From NCBI GenBank assembly GCA_004173355.1, contig SEAD01000023.1, positions 1 to 47,329 on the forward strand: 47,329 nucleotides of DNA, read 5' to 3'. The stretch is from Chitinophagaceae bacterium (lineage in GTDB: Bacteria > Bacteroidota > Bacteroidia > Chitinophagales > Chitinophagaceae). Positions 34,541 through 43,746 of this stretch are shown here, in pieces. The position numbers were made by a program, and so were the translations under genes. A model generated the notes under the pieces. That model worked only from the letters and a program-made list of their open reading frames with translations, ran no database searches and was not told where the DNA came from. Position 1 is the stretch's first letter. Each line of letters starts with the position of its first letter.

Positions 34541-35038
34541 CTACTCCTCTGTTGCTTTTGGATAATCAGTGAACCAGAATTCCTTTGGCGCGTTCCTGAA
34601 ATCTTTCCAGCTCCTGATATCGGCTTTTATCGCAAAGATGCCACAGGTTGGCAGTTCGTCGATGCGTGCACTGGTCAGCTGGTTGGCAAAATCGGTGATG
34701 CCATTGTTGTGGGAAAACAGGGCGATGCTTTTGTGTGCATCAGGCAACCGGCTGATTACTTCAAAAAATACCGGTGGTTCGGCGAGGTATAACTCATCGA
34801 TAAAATGGATCAGGTCTTTATCGCGACCATATGACTTACAAAAGATCTCCGCCGTTTTACGTGCACGTTTTGCCGGACTGGATACAAACAGGTCGATGGG
34901 AATTTTCTTTTCAAGAAGCCTTGCTGCCATTACCGGTGCATCGCGTTTGCCGCGTTCATTGAGCGGACGGTCGAAGTCTGCCACGGAGAAATCGGCCCAT
35001 GAACTTTTTGCATGCCGGACAAGCAGGAGCTGTTTCAT
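34541..35038 (-). CDS. sixA: Phosphohistidine phosphatase, SixA-like
   Basis: A 165-aa protein of the histidine phosphatase superfamily. LLLVRHAKSSW carries the phospho-accepting His9 after Arg8, FDRPLNERGKRDAP follows, SSPAKRARKTAEI gives the second Arg, and the second His lies in LFSHNN. The short length and the RHAKSSW spelling fit SixA, which removes phosphate from histidine-containing signalling domains. It is encoded 10 bp after the purF-like gene and is probably co-transcribed with it. Confidence 0.87.
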   Translation of the reverse strand: MKQLLLVRHAKSSWADFSVADFDRPLNERGKRDAPVMAARLLEKKIPIDLFVSSPAKRARKTAEIFCKSYGRDKDLIHFIDELYLAEPPVFFEVISRLPDAHKSIALFSHNNGITDFANQLTSARIDELPTCGIFAIKADIRSWKDFRNAPKEFWFTDYPKATEE

Positions 35039-35048
35039 AACGGTCGTT

Positions 35049-36896
35049 TTAGTACCCCCTCGATTTGTTGCCTTCCATGTAGTTGATGAAGGCCTTATTC
35101 ACCACCTTATTGCCCCCTGGTGTCGGATAATCCCCTGAGAAATACCAGTCGCCCAGGTTATTCGGGCAACTCTTGTGCAGGTCTTCGATACTCTGGAAAA
35201 TCACGTCCACCGGGAGATCCAGCCCTTCGGGTGTGATCAGTTTCGCCACCCTTGCCGAAATTTCCTCAGCGGTGAATTTTTTATACAGCTGCTTCACCAG
35301 GTTCTCGGTGTGCAATTTATTATTGCGCTGGAGATCTTTACATTTTTCAAAGAGTTCGGTCAGGAAAGACTCCTCGCCCCGTTCTTTCAGCAGGCTTACC
35401 GCAGCATTGAACGCGATGAAATCACCCATGCGGCTCATATCGATGCCGTAACAATCCGGGTAACGGATCTGCGGTGAGGAAGAAACCACGATGATCCTTT
35501 TTGGTTTCAGTCGCGACAGCATCCGGATAATACTTTCCTTCAGTGTAGTACCACGCACGATTGAATCATCAATAACAACCAGTGTATCCTCACCCGGACG
35601 CACGGTGCCATAGGTAACATCGTATACGTGCTGCACCATCTCGTTGCGATTGGCATCTTCGGTGATGAAGGTGCGCATCTTCACATCCTTGATGGCAATC
35701 TTTTCCTGCCGGATCCGGCGATTGATCACCTGGCTCAGCTTCTCTTCATCAAAGTCCTTACCCCAGCTGAGGATGCGTTCAATTTTTGTCTTGGCAAGAT
35801 AATCCTCCATTCCCTTTACCATCCCGTAAAACGCTACTTCCGCAGTGTTGGGAATAAAGGAGAAAATAGTATTCTTCAGGTCATAATCAATCGACTTCAG
35901 CACCTGCTCACTCAGGTTGTACCCAAGTGCATTCCTTTCGCGGTAGATTTTTTCATCACTCCCACGGGAAAAATAGATCCGCTCGAAACTGCAGGCCTTC
36001 CGTTCTTTTGGTTCGATGACCTGTACGATTTTCATATCGCCGTGTTCGTCCACGATCAGTGCCTGTCCTGGCATCAGTTCCTTTACCTCATTCTCCCCCA
36101 CGTTGAATGTGGTGCGGATGGCGGCCCTTTCGGAAGCGGCCACAATCACTTCATCGTTTACATAGTAATACGAAGGACGGATGCCGTGTGCATCGCGGAA
36201 TACAAAACCGATACCATTGCCGGTCATGCCACCTACATGGAAACCGCCGTCAAACAAGGGTACAGCCTTCCGGAGCACAGCAGCCATATCGAGTACGCCG
36301 GGGGCATCTTCGTCAGCCTTCACCAGGAAATGGTGGACCACTTCCATCATTGCGGCGAGATCACTCTGGCGCTGGAATACACCCGGATCAATATTGATCA
36401 GCGAAAAGAGTTCTTCGGTATTGACCAGGTTGAAGTTTCCTGCGAGTGCAAGGTTGCGGGAGAGTATAGTGTCCCTTTTTATAAAGGGATGGCAGAATTC
36501 AGCATTGTTTTTTCCCTGTGTGCCATAACGGAGATGGCCAAGGAGCAGTTCACCCATAAAATCGAGGTGGCCTTTCATGAGGCCCGGGTGGTTGCGTATA
36601 TCAGGATTGTATTTTGCGAGATCATCGATTTCCTTACCGATATGGCGGAAGACATCTGCGATCGGCTGGGGCGCTACCGAGCGGTATCGGTGGAGGAACG
36701 GGTACCCGGGTTCCACGTTCAGTTTTACCGCTGCCACACCCGCACCATCCTGGCCGCGGTTGTGCTGCTTTTCCATCAGCAGGTACATTTTATTCAGGCC
36801 CCAGGTGACCGTACCGTAGCGCTGCTGGTAGTAAGAGAATGGTTTCCTTAACCTTATGAATGCCAAACCGCATTCGTGTTTGATAGCGTCGCTCAT
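35049..36896 (-). CDS. Amidophosphoribosyltransferase-like protein (PurF family)
   Basis: A 615-aa protein of the PurF family, which makes phosphoribosylamine from PRPP and glutamine. The N-terminal class II glutaminase would have Cys9 as nucleophile in HECGLAF after removal of a short propeptide, with HNRGQDGAGV and GHLRYGTQG following. The PRPP loop VVIDDSIVRGTT is at 440-451. At 615 aa it is about 100-150 residues longer than E. coli PurF (505 aa), with the extra sequence mostly inside the glutaminase part, so it may be the Bacteroidota-type variant. The ATG at 36896 is supported by a consensus promoter just upstream. Confidence 0.88.
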   Translation of the reverse strand: MSDAIKHECGLAFIRLRKPFSYYQQRYGTVTWGLNKMYLLMEKQHNRGQDGAGVAAVKLNVEPGYPFLHRYRSVAPQPIADVFRHIGKEIDDLAKYNPDIRNHPGLMKGHLDFMGELLLGHLRYGTQGKNNAEFCHPFIKRDTILSRNLALAGNFNLVNTEELFSLINIDPGVFQRQSDLAAMMEVVHHFLVKADEDAPGVLDMAAVLRKAVPLFDGGFHVGGMTGNGIGFVFRDAHGIRPSYYYVNDEVIVAASERAAIRTTFNVGENEVKELMPGQALIVDEHGDMKIVQVIEPKERKACSFERIYFSRGSDEKIYRERNALGYNLSEQVLKSIDYDLKNTIFSFIPNTAEVAFYGMVKGMEDYLAKTKIERILSWGKDFDEEKLSQVINRRIRQEKIAIKDVKMRTFITEDANRNEMVQHVYDVTYGTVRPGEDTLVVIDDSIVRGTTLKESIIRMLSRLKPKRIIVVSSSPQIRYPDCYGIDMSRMGDFIAFNAAVSLLKERGEESFLTELFEKCKDLQRNNKLHTENLVKQLYKKFTAEEISARVAKLITPEGLDLPVDVIFQSIEDLHKSCPNNLGDWYFSGDYPTPGGNKVVNKAFINYMEGNKSRGY

Positions 36897-36914
36897 GTAT
36901 TTCCGGGAAAGACG

Positions 36915-36945
36915 CAAAGGTAGGCCATTGGCCCCACAACCCAAA
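36915..36945 (-). promoter_or_regulatory. Consensus promoter of the purF-like gene
   Basis: TTTG at 36945-36942, a 19 bp spacer and TACCTTTG at 36922-36915 (minus strand) match the Bacteroidota -33/-7 promoter consensus with standard spacing. Transcription would start near 36908, about 12 nt before the ATG at 36896. Confidence 0.75.
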
Positions 36946-37105
36946 GCGCCCTTATTTGATTTCTGGAAAGGAAAAAATACATCCCTGGAAAGCCACACAA
37001 CTGGTCCGCCGCAAATCCTTCTGCCCTCCAGGAATGATATGCAGGTATAACGCGCAGGGGGAAAGAAAGTTTAAACATCGGATGCCTGCGGGCCGGGCTT
37101 CAATT

Positions 37106-37184
37106 GTCCTGAAACGGTCCCTCGCTTGATGGTGACTGAATGTTGACCCATCTTTTGCTGTTTGTAGTCAACCTATTTCAGGAC
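37106..37184. repeat. 79-bp element with inverted repeat ends
   Basis: The ends GTCCTGAAA (37106-37114) and TTTCAGGAC (37176-37184) are perfect 9-bp inverted repeats; allowing one gap the match continues (AAACGGT against AAATAGGT). Inside is a second pair, GTTGAC (37142-37147) and GTCAAC (37166-37171). This could be a miniature inverted-repeat element or the joined ends of a decayed insertion sequence. No target duplication is visible, and no transposase remains. Confidence 0.35.
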
Positions 37185-37196
37185 GGGTCATGGCAG

Positions 37197-37221
37197 CAAA
37201 AAGCCCCCTCGGAAGGGGGCT
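37197..37221 (-). terminator. Rho-independent terminator of surA
   Basis: An 8 bp GC-rich stem, AGCCCCCT / AGGGGGCT with a 4-nt loop, followed by TTTT on the minus strand. It lies 38 nt after the surA stop. Confidence 0.8.
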
Positions 37222-37259
37222 GCATATATTTTACGGATGCCCTGGGGCAACTGGTCTGC

Positions 37260-38645
37260 TTATTTCACACCTGCGGTGGATGAAGATTCTTCGCTGGCAT
37301 ATTTCGCCATACTTGGGCAGGACTTAACCGTGCCATCGTCCACTGAAATGTAGTAGGTCGGGATTTTTACATCCAGCCATTTATCCAGTGCGAGACGTTT
37401 CTTTTCTTCCAATGCGCCCTGTGCAATTTTGCTATAGTCATCCCGGAGATTCATCACGTGTGGTTCAGAACGTGATTTGAGGTAGATGATACGAACACCT
37501 TTTTTGGCCTGCTGGTCGGTAAACAAAACCGGCGCTGAATAGTCGCCCACTTTCATCTTGCTGATGGTGGCTACCATTTCCTTATCGAGCTGGTCGATAC
37601 GTACATACGGTGAGCCGTCGCGGTTCAGTTCAAATGCACCCTGGAATTTTGCAGCATCATCATCGCTGTATTTTTTCGCAGCTTCATTGAAACCGATCCG
37701 TCCTGCCATGATTGCGGTCCGGATGGAATCCAGTTTGCCTTTCGCCGCACTGATTTCCGCTTCGGTAATTGGTGCAGTACGAAGGATATGGCGCACATCG
37801 GCATCATCGCCATTCCTTTTCACCATCTGGATGATATGGTATCCGAACTTTCCTTTTACCGGGGCAGAAATTTCACCGTCTTTCAGGCGGAAGGCCGTAG
37901 TAAGGAAAACGGGATCCCAGCTTTTCTCGTTGCGGTTCAGCTGGTAGAACCCGCCACGCTCCTTGCTTCCGGGATCTTCTGAATAACGTTGTGCGAGTTG
38001 TTCGAAGGTGTACAGTTTCGTTTCAACCTGTTTTTTATACAGGTTCATTTCGGAAACGATATATCCTTCCAGGTCGCGTGAAGCTTTCGGGTAAACCACG
38101 ATACTTCCCACTTCCAGTTCAGATTCAAAATAAGGGAGACTGTCTTTCGGCAGTTTGTCGAAATAGGCTTTCACTTCCGTGGGAGTGATCTTTACCCCAC
38201 CCACAATTTTTTCCTGCATGGCTTCCGCCAGTTTACGTTCGCGGATGGTCACGCGGGAATCATCTTTCAGCTGGTAAATGGTTTTACCCGCATATTCTTC
38301 CAGTGCTTCCTTGCTTCCCACCTGGTTGATGAAGTAACGTACCTGCTGGTCGAGTGTGGCTTCCACATCTTCATCAGATACCGGCAGTGAATCTTTTTCG
38401 GCCTGCAGCATCATCACTTTGCTGATCAGGGATTGTTCCATCAGCAGGCACTCGGCACCATCCGGTACTGCCTGTCCATTACGGCGGGCATCATCCAGTT
38501 GGTTGCGGATGTCAGACTGGAGGATGATCCTGTCGCCGACAATGGCCACGATTTTATCAGCTACCACTTTAACGGCTGTCTGTGCCGAAGCTGCACCTGC
38601 AAAAAGCAGGGCAATGGCGATCATTAGTTTTGATGGAGTTAACAT
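37260..38645 (-). CDS. surA: Periplasmic peptidyl-prolyl isomerase, SurA-like
   Basis: A 461-aa periplasmic chaperone/foldase for outer membrane proteins. A signal peptide (MLTPSKLMIAIALLFAGAASA, cleavage after ASA) is followed by the SurA N-terminal helical region with VVADKIVAIVGDRIILQSDI, then two parvulin-like domains: one about 185-290, ending GKFGYHIIQMVKRNG, and one beginning ADVRHILRTAP. The second, with RHIL at its start, is the more canonical parvulin. The ATG at 38645 puts the signal peptide at the N-terminus; the frame stays open to 38702 but that part is unsuitable for export. Confidence 0.9.
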   Translation of the reverse strand: MLTPSKLMIAIALLFAGAASAQTAVKVVADKIVAIVGDRIILQSDIRNQLDDARRNGQAVPDGAECLLMEQSLISKVMMLQAEKDSLPVSDEDVEATLDQQVRYFINQVGSKEALEEYAGKTIYQLKDDSRVTIRERKLAEAMQEKIVGGVKITPTEVKAYFDKLPKDSLPYFESELEVGSIVVYPKASRDLEGYIVSEMNLYKKQVETKLYTFEQLAQRYSEDPGSKERGGFYQLNRNEKSWDPVFLTTAFRLKDGEISAPVKGKFGYHIIQMVKRNGDDADVRHILRTAPITEAEISAAKGKLDSIRTAIMAGRIGFNEAAKKYSDDDAAKFQGAFELNRDGSPYVRIDQLDKEMVATISKMKVGDYSAPVLFTDQQAKKGVRIIYLKSRSEPHVMNLRDDYSKIAQGALEEKKRLALDKWLDVKIPTYYISVDDGTVKSCPSMAKYASEESSSTAGVK

Positions 38646-38649
38646 AGTC

Positions 38650-38657
38650 CAAAAGTA
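38650..38657 (-). promoter_or_regulatory. -7 promoter element of surA
   Basis: TACTTTTG on the minus strand, an exact TANNTTTG match, lies only 4 nt before the surA ATG at 38645. If it is used, the mRNA would be leaderless or nearly so. No -33 element is clear. Confidence 0.5.
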
Positions 38658-38704
38658 ATTGTACCCTTTAATCGGCCCAGCCGGGCCGGGGGTATTTAAC
38701 AAAG

Positions 38705-38732
38705 ATTTGGCCGCCTGTAACAGCGGCCAAAT
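38705..38732 (-). terminator. Terminator-like hairpin after infB
   Basis: A perfect 10 bp stem, ATTTGGCCGC / GCGGCCAAAT with an 8-nt loop, 21 nt after the infB stop. The U-tract on the minus strand is poor (CTTTGTT), so it may be a weak terminator or a 3' end stabiliser for the rimP-nusA-infB mRNA. Confidence 0.6.
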
Positions 38733-38753
38733 TGTATGAAATGAGCTTAAAAA

Positions 38754-41612
38754 TTAAAGTGTCCGTTTAACTTCTTCCTGTTCGTACGCTTCCACCACGT
38801 CCCCGGCTTTGATATCCGAGTAGTTTTTGATGGTGAGTCCGCACTCCATACCGTTGAGGACTTCTTTTGCGTCGTCCTTGAAACGTTTGAGTGAAGCAAG
38901 TTCGGCAACGTTTTCTCCCAGCGGGTAAACCACGATACCATCGCGGATCACGCGCACTTTCGAATCACGTTTGATTTTACCATCGCGGACAAAACATCCG
39001 GCAACGGTAGCCTTGTCAAACTTGAACACCTCACGGATTTCAACGTTGGCCACAATGCGTTCCTGCATTTTCGGTTCAAGCATCCCTTCCATCGCACTCC
39101 GGATCTCATCGATCGCGGTGTAAATGATGGAGTAGAGTTTGATTTCCACGCCTTCGTTTTCAGCAAGCTTGTTGGCCTGTACAGAAGGACGTACGTTGAA
39201 CCCGATAATCACGGCATCGGAAGCGGCTGCCAGTACCACATCTGATTCTGAGATCTGGCCCACACCTTTGAGCAGTACGCGGACCGCGATTTCTTCGGTC
39301 GACAGTTTCTGCAGTGAGTCACTCAGGGCTTCAACCGAACCATCCACGTCACCCTTGATGATCACGTTCAGTTCCTTGAAGTTGCCGAGTGCCAGACGAC
39401 GGCCGATCTCATCCAGCGTAATATGTTTCTTCGCACGCATACCCTGCTCACGCAGGATCTGGGCACGGCGGTTGGCGATATCCTTGGCTTCCGCTTCATC
39501 GGTATAGACCTTGAATTTCTCACCCGCCTGCGGCGCACCGTTCAGGCCGAGGATTACAGCAGGAGCCGCAGGACCCGCTTCATCCTCGCGTTTGTTACGT
39601 TCGTTGAACATCGCTTTTACACGACCATAATACTGACCGCTCACCACGAGGTCACCCGTACGCAGGGTACCGTTTTCGACAAGCAGTGTGGCCACATATC
39701 CGCGACCCTTATCCAGGGAGGCTTCAATGATGGTACCTGTTCCTTCCCGTGCAGGGTTGGCTTTCAGGTCGAGCAGTTCTGCTTCAAGCAGGATCTTCTC
39801 GAGCAGTTTGTCTATATTAAGGTTCTTCTTGGCTGACAATTCCTGGCTCTGGAACTTACCGCCCCATTCTTCCACCAGGATATTCATACCCGAAAGCTGT
39901 TCGTATATCTTCTGCGGATTGGCGCCGTCCTTATCGATTTTATTGATCGCAAAAATCATCGGTACACCAGCCGCCTGCGCGTGACTGATTGCTTCACGGG
40001 TCTGAGGCATCACGGCATCATCTGCCGCCACCACGATCACTGCGATATCGGTCACCTTCGCACCACGTGCACGCATCGCGGTAAACGCTTCGTGACCCGG
40101 TGTATCGAGGAAGGTAATTTCCTTGCCGTTTGGCAGTTCCACCTGGTAGGCACCAATGTGCTGGGTGATACCACCCGCCTCACCGGCTACCACGTTGGCA
40201 CTGCGGATAAGGTCAAGCAGGGAGGTTTTACCATGGTCAACGTGACCCATGATCGTTACGATCGGTGAGCGCGATTGCAGGCTTTCTGCATCATCCACGT
40301 CATCCTCTTCCTCCAGTTCAAGTTGTTTTTCCATGTCGATAAACTCAACATCGAAACCGAATTCGCTGGCCACGAGTTCGATTACCTCTGCGTCGAGACG
40401 CTGGTTGATCGACACCATGATACCAAGGCTCATACACTTGCTGATCACTTCCGCAAAACTTACATCCATCAGGTTGGCGAGTTCACTCACGCTGATGAAT
40501 TCGGTTACCTGCAGTTTGTTGTCTTCGCCTGCTGCTGCCATTGAATCGGCGAGCTCCTGGCGTTTTTCCCTTCTTGCCTTGCCTTTCAGGTTACGGCCAC
40601 GGCCACCACCTCCGGAGAGTTTGGCCTGCGTTTCCTGGATCTTGCGCTGGATTTCCTTTTCATCGATCGTACGGTCACCGCCACGGTTGCCCGCATGGCC
40701 ACCCGGGCCTACGCGCGTAATGGTCGGACGGTTACCGGAGCGACCCTGGTTCGGGCGCTGGATCTGCGGACCGGTACCCGGTGCGCGACCCGAAGGCTGC
40801 TGGCCACCGCCACCCGGACGTACATCTTTTTTCTCGATAGGGATGCGTTTGCGCTTGCGCTTCTCATCCGCTTTCGGGCGTGTATCACTATCCACGGGCA
40901 ATTCGATCTTACCAAGGATTTTCGGACCCTCGATTTTTTCGGCCCTGATATTTTCAATTACTGCCGGCTGGTCATCTTCCTTCACTTCTACCACTGGTTC
41001 CTGTTTAACAACCGGTGCTTCCGGTTCTGGAACCGGTTCCGGGATTGGTTCCGGCTGTATTTCCGCTACCGGTTCCGCGGGACCCTCTTCTTTCTTTTTG
41101 ATCGTCTTTTTGGGACGGGTAGAAGAGTCAATAGCCGACAGGTCGATTTTGTCGATTACTTTCAGCGAAGGCGTTTCGGCAACTTCGGGTTTCGGGGCAG
41201 TGGTTGCTTCTACCACAGGCTCCGGTTCAGGTTCTTTTACCTCTGGGATTTCTTCTTCCACAACAGGGGTTTCCACCACGGGTGGTGGTACTACCACGGG
41301 CTCTTCTTTTTTAGGGGCCGCGACCTTCTTATCCTCTTTCCGGAAAAGGATTTCTTCCTCTTCCTTCTTTTTCTTCGGATCCTGTTGTGACCCCTTGGGA
41401 AGCTCCACGGTGTCACTCTTCATCTTGGCCGCTTTGTCGCTCTGGAATTCAGTCTGCAGGGACCGGTACATCTCCTCCGTCAGTTTTGACGTAGGCTTCA
41501 GGTCGTCCTTGCTGAATCCTTTGCTCACCAGGAAGTCCACCAGGGTATCTTTCCCGATGTTGAACTCCTTGGCTGCGGCCATTAATCTTACTGTTGTTGT
41601 TGTTTCTGACAT
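38754..41612 (-). CDS. infB: Translation initiation factor IF-2
   Basis: A 952-aa GTPase that brings initiator tRNA to the ribosome. An IF2_N-like region (about 5-55) is followed by a long low-complexity linker (about 70-350: first Pro/Glu/Val-rich, then Lys/Arg/Gly-rich), a second IF2_N motif (about 368-425), and the G domain with GHVDHGKT (456-463), DTPGH (503-507) and NKID (557-560). The remaining C-terminal half fits domains II-IV. Last gene of the rimP-nusA-infB operon, 30 bp after nusA. ATG at 41612. Confidence 0.97.
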   Translation of the reverse strand: MSETTTTVRLMAAAKEFNIGKDTLVDFLVSKGFSKDDLKPTSKLTEEMYRSLQTEFQSDKAAKMKSDTVELPKGSQQDPKKKKEEEEILFRKEDKKVAAPKKEEPVVVPPPVVETPVVEEEIPEVKEPEPEPVVEATTAPKPEVAETPSLKVIDKIDLSAIDSSTRPKKTIKKKEEGPAEPVAEIQPEPIPEPVPEPEAPVVKQEPVVEVKEDDQPAVIENIRAEKIEGPKILGKIELPVDSDTRPKADEKRKRKRIPIEKKDVRPGGGGQQPSGRAPGTGPQIQRPNQGRSGNRPTITRVGPGGHAGNRGGDRTIDEKEIQRKIQETQAKLSGGGGRGRNLKGKARREKRQELADSMAAAGEDNKLQVTEFISVSELANLMDVSFAEVISKCMSLGIMVSINQRLDAEVIELVASEFGFDVEFIDMEKQLELEEEDDVDDAESLQSRSPIVTIMGHVDHGKTSLLDLIRSANVVAGEAGGITQHIGAYQVELPNGKEITFLDTPGHEAFTAMRARGAKVTDIAVIVVAADDAVMPQTREAISHAQAAGVPMIFAINKIDKDGANPQKIYEQLSGMNILVEEWGGKFQSQELSAKKNLNIDKLLEKILLEAELLDLKANPAREGTGTIIEASLDKGRGYVATLLVENGTLRTGDLVVSGQYYGRVKAMFNERNKREDEAGPAAPAVILGLNGAPQAGEKFKVYTDEAEAKDIANRRAQILREQGMRAKKHITLDEIGRRLALGNFKELNVIIKGDVDGSVEALSDSLQKLSTEEIAVRVLLKGVGQISESDVVLAAASDAVIIGFNVRPSVQANKLAENEGVEIKLYSIIYTAIDEIRSAMEGMLEPKMQERIVANVEIREVFKFDKATVAGCFVRDGKIKRDSKVRVIRDGIVVYPLGENVAELASLKRFKDDAKEVLNGMECGLTIKNYSDIKAGDVVEAYEQEEVKRTL

Positions 41613-41642
41613 TCAGTTTGTTTGTTATGCTAATGCTGCTTA

Positions 41643-42893
41643 TTATTCATTCGCCAGTTCGGCCTGCAACACTTTTCTTACGTCATCGATAGTTTCTTTT
41701 TCGAGGTCTGTCCTGCGTTCCAGCTCTTCCGCTGTCAGGTTCAGCACACTTCTCGCCGTATCACAACCCACACGTTTCAGCTCGTCAATAATCCATGTTT
41801 CGATCTCATCGCTGAATTCTTCAAGATCCACATCAAACTGTGCAGATTCCTGTTCATCCGATTCGCGGAATACATCGAGTTCATATCCGGTGAGTTCTGT
41901 CGCGAGTTTGATATTGACCCCGCGGCGGCCGATTGCCAGTGAAACCTGGTCAGGCTGCAGATACACACTTGCGTGTTTTGTATCATTGTTGAGGTCCATA
42001 TGACTGATTTTCGCAGGAGTAAGGGAACGCTGGATGAGGAGCTGGGTATTGGCAGTCCAGTTAATGACATCGATATTCTCATTCTTCAGCTCACGTACAA
42101 TACCGTGGATCCGGCTACCCTTCATACCGACACAGGCACCCACGGGGTCGATCCTGTCGTCGTAGGATTCTACTGCAACTTTCGCTCTTTCTCCCGGATC
42201 ACGCACGATTTTTTTAATCACAATCAGCCCATCGAATATTTCAGGCACTTCAATCTCCAATAATTTAGCCAGAAACTCAGGCGCGGTGCGGGAAAGGATG
42301 ATAACCGGGTTGTTGTTTTTCATGTCCACTTTCCGTACCACGGCCCGGATATTCTCGCCCTTTTTAAAGTAATCCTGCGGGATCTGTTCGCTCTTGGGGA
42401 GGATCAGCTCATTGCCTTCCTCATCCAGCAGCAGGATTTCCTTTTTCCATACCTGGTATACCTCGGCGCTGATGATCTCACCGATCCTGTCGCCATACTT
42501 CTTCGCGAGTACGTTTTTCTTCAGGTCGCTGATACGACTGGCCAGGGTCTGTTTGGCCGCCAGGATCGCACGGCGTCCGAAATCATAAAGGTCGATCTCC
42601 TGGAAGAGCTCTTCGCCCACCTCGAAATCGGGTTCAATCTTGGTAGCTTCCGAATACCCCACCTGTGCAAGCGGGTCTTCCACCTGTCCATCCTCCACGA
42701 TCATACGGTGACGGATGATTTCAAGGTCACCCTGCTCCGCATTTACGATCACGTCGAAATTTTCATCACTCCCGTATTTTTTACGGAGAAGTGTTTTGAA
42801 AACGTCTTCCACCACTTTCATCATCGTAGGACGATCAAGGCTTTCAGCGTCCTTGAATTCCTGGAACGCTTCTATAAGATTGATACTTGCCAT
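41643..42893 (-). CDS. nusA: Transcription termination/antitermination factor NusA
   Basis: A 416-aa RNA polymerase-associated factor. The N-terminal domain (about 1-125) starts MASINLIEAFQEFKDAESLD; S1 follows with IGEIISAEVYQVWKKE, then two KH domains with VGACVGMKGSRIHGIVREL and the second with LAIGRRGVNIKLATELTG. The C-terminus is a short helical region with one helix-hairpin-helix-like repeat (DELKRVGCDTARSVLNL), shorter than the paired acidic repeats of E. coli (495 aa). The ATG at 42893 was chosen; the frame is open to a TTG at 42947. Operon partner of rimP and infB. Confidence 0.96.
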   Translation of the reverse strand: MASINLIEAFQEFKDAESLDRPTMMKVVEDVFKTLLRKKYGSDENFDVIVNAEQGDLEIIRHRMIVEDGQVEDPLAQVGYSEATKIEPDFEVGEELFQEIDLYDFGRRAILAAKQTLASRISDLKKNVLAKKYGDRIGEIISAEVYQVWKKEILLLDEEGNELILPKSEQIPQDYFKKGENIRAVVRKVDMKNNNPVIILSRTAPEFLAKLLEIEVPEIFDGLIVIKKIVRDPGERAKVAVESYDDRIDPVGACVGMKGSRIHGIVRELKNENIDVINWTANTQLLIQRSLTPAKISHMDLNNDTKHASVYLQPDQVSLAIGRRGVNIKLATELTGYELDVFRESDEQESAQFDVDLEEFSDEIETWIIDELKRVGCDTARSVLNLTAEELERRTDLEKETIDDVRKVLQAELANE

Positions 42894-43027
42894 AAAACAA
42901 TTTTTAGAGTCGCAGGCCGCAGGCACATTTTGGGTGCACCCCGGCAATTATTGATTTTTTTGTTTTTTTATGATTGACAAATCCCGGCTGAAAACCGCTG
43001 CAGCAGCGGATCCGGCGGGAACTGTTT

Positions 43028-43492
43028 TTAAAACTTTACCTGTATAACCGTTGATTTGATTTCCGAAAGGGGAATGCTGTGCACCACAATTTCTTTCTTT
43101 TTTCCCTTACCTTTTTCCTCCTCGACAGTGATTGAATCCTCAACCGCCGTGAGCAGTTTGCCTTCCCTTTTCAGGCCATCCAGACCGGTTACCTCCACAA
43201 AGCGTCCGATATTTTTCTGGTACTGGCGGAAAAGTTTCAATGGCTCATCCAGGCCCGGGGAAGAAACTTCCAGTGAGAAGTCACCTTCGGGGAAAAGGTT
43301 ACTTTCTTCAAGGTCTTTGTACAACCGTCGGTTGAAACGGATCAGGCGGTCGATACTGATACCCGCGTCGGCGTCGAGAAAAACCTTGATATTATTGGTC
43401 GGCTTGATCCTGATTTCCACAATAAACACATCTGCATCCTCTGCGATCAGGGTGGCGACCTTGGTGTCCAGTAACTGAATTAATCCCTCCAT
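43028..43492 (-). CDS. rimP: Ribosome maturation factor RimP
   Basis: A 154-aa factor for 30S subunit assembly. The N-terminal alpha/beta domain has the typical VEIRIKPTNNIKVFLDADAG and SIDRLIRFNRRLY, followed by FSLEVSSPGLDEPLKLFRQY, the family signature around SSPGLD. The C-terminal SH3-like part is present (GREGKLLTAVEDSITVEEE-like region) and is Lys-rich. ATG at 43492. It leads the rimP-nusA-infB operon, the usual order in many bacteria, and its leader contains a strong hairpin. Confidence 0.95.
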   Translation of the reverse strand: MEGLIQLLDTKVATLIAEDADVFIVEIRIKPTNNIKVFLDADAGISIDRLIRFNRRLYKDLEESNLFPEGDFSLEVSSPGLDEPLKLFRQYQKNIGRFVEVTGLDGLKREGKLLTAVEDSITVEEEKGKGKKKEIVVHSIPLSEIKSTVIQVKF

Positions 43493-43509
43493 AAAAAATC
43501 CGGAAAAAG

Positions 43510-43537
43510 AAGAAGGGAACGTCTTCGTTCCCTTCTT
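43510..43537 (-). terminator. Terminator-like hairpin in the rimP-nusA-infB leader
   Basis: A perfect 12 bp stem (AAGAAGGGAACG / CGTTCCCTTCTT) with a 4-nt loop, followed on the minus strand by CTTTTT, lies between the promoter and the rimP ATG, ending 17 nt before it. Position and shape suggest attenuation of the operon. The hairpin is also nearly symmetric, but no plus-strand gene ends here. Confidence 0.65.
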
Positions 43538-43554
43538 TTGATTCGCTTACGTTG

Positions 43555-43587
43555 CAAAAGTAGGGTATTTAGGGTATACAAACCAAA
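43555..43587 (-). promoter_or_regulatory. Consensus promoter of rimP-nusA-infB
   Basis: TTTG at 43587-43584, a 21 bp spacer and TACTTTTG at 43562-43555 on the minus strand fit the Bacteroidota promoter consensus. The start would be near 43548, giving a leader of about 55 nt that holds the hairpin at 43510-43537. Confidence 0.7.
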
Positions 43588-43731
43588 TGTGTGGCAAGGC
43601 GGGCCAAAGGGGGAGCCCGGTACCCGGAAAACCGCCGGCAACTGACCGGTCCGATCCCGCATTTCACCGGAAACCGGCAGGTTCTTAACGAATCCTTAGG
43701 GCTGAAAGCCAGCCCTTTCCGGCTCAATGCT

Positions 43732-43739
43732 TAAATTTG
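43732..43739 (+). promoter_or_regulatory. -7 promoter element of the DUF4834 gene
   Basis: TAAATTTG matches TANNTTTG exactly and ends 7 nt before the ATG at 43747, again implying a very short leader. Confidence 0.45.
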
Positions 43740-43746
43740 CCGCACT

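Larger units (their letters stand above)
36897..37259. other. 363-bp intergenic region
   Basis: Between the purF-like gene and surA. It holds the purF-like promoter (36915-36945), a candidate mini-element or IS remnant (37106-37184), and the surA terminator (37197-37221). I see no supportable protein-coding gene. A coding frame continues from the purF-like gene upstream to 36998, but it passes through the promoter and is therefore noncoding. Confidence 0.7.

Noticed and set aside
35628-36851. A 407-aa open frame on the plus strand.
   Set aside because: It is entirely antisense to the purF-like gene, which has clear motifs and a promoter.
38646-38702. TTG-initiated extension of surA, and similar short extensions of nusA, the purF-like gene, msrB and the aminotransferase.
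   Set aside because: In each case a well-placed ATG follows, and for surA, msrB, the aminotransferase and the purF-like gene the extension would run through a -7 promoter element.
40249-42003. A 584-aa open frame on the plus strand, rich in Ser, and a second one at 40695-41390.
   Set aside because: Both lie antisense to infB and nusA. They exist because the low-complexity, codon-biased IF-2 linker has few stops in the other frames; the composition is not protein-like.
42995-43009. Small hairpin between rimP and nusA.
   Set aside because: Only a 6 bp stem with a 3-nt loop and no T-run on the minus strand; too weak to call a terminator, and the operon is expected to continue.
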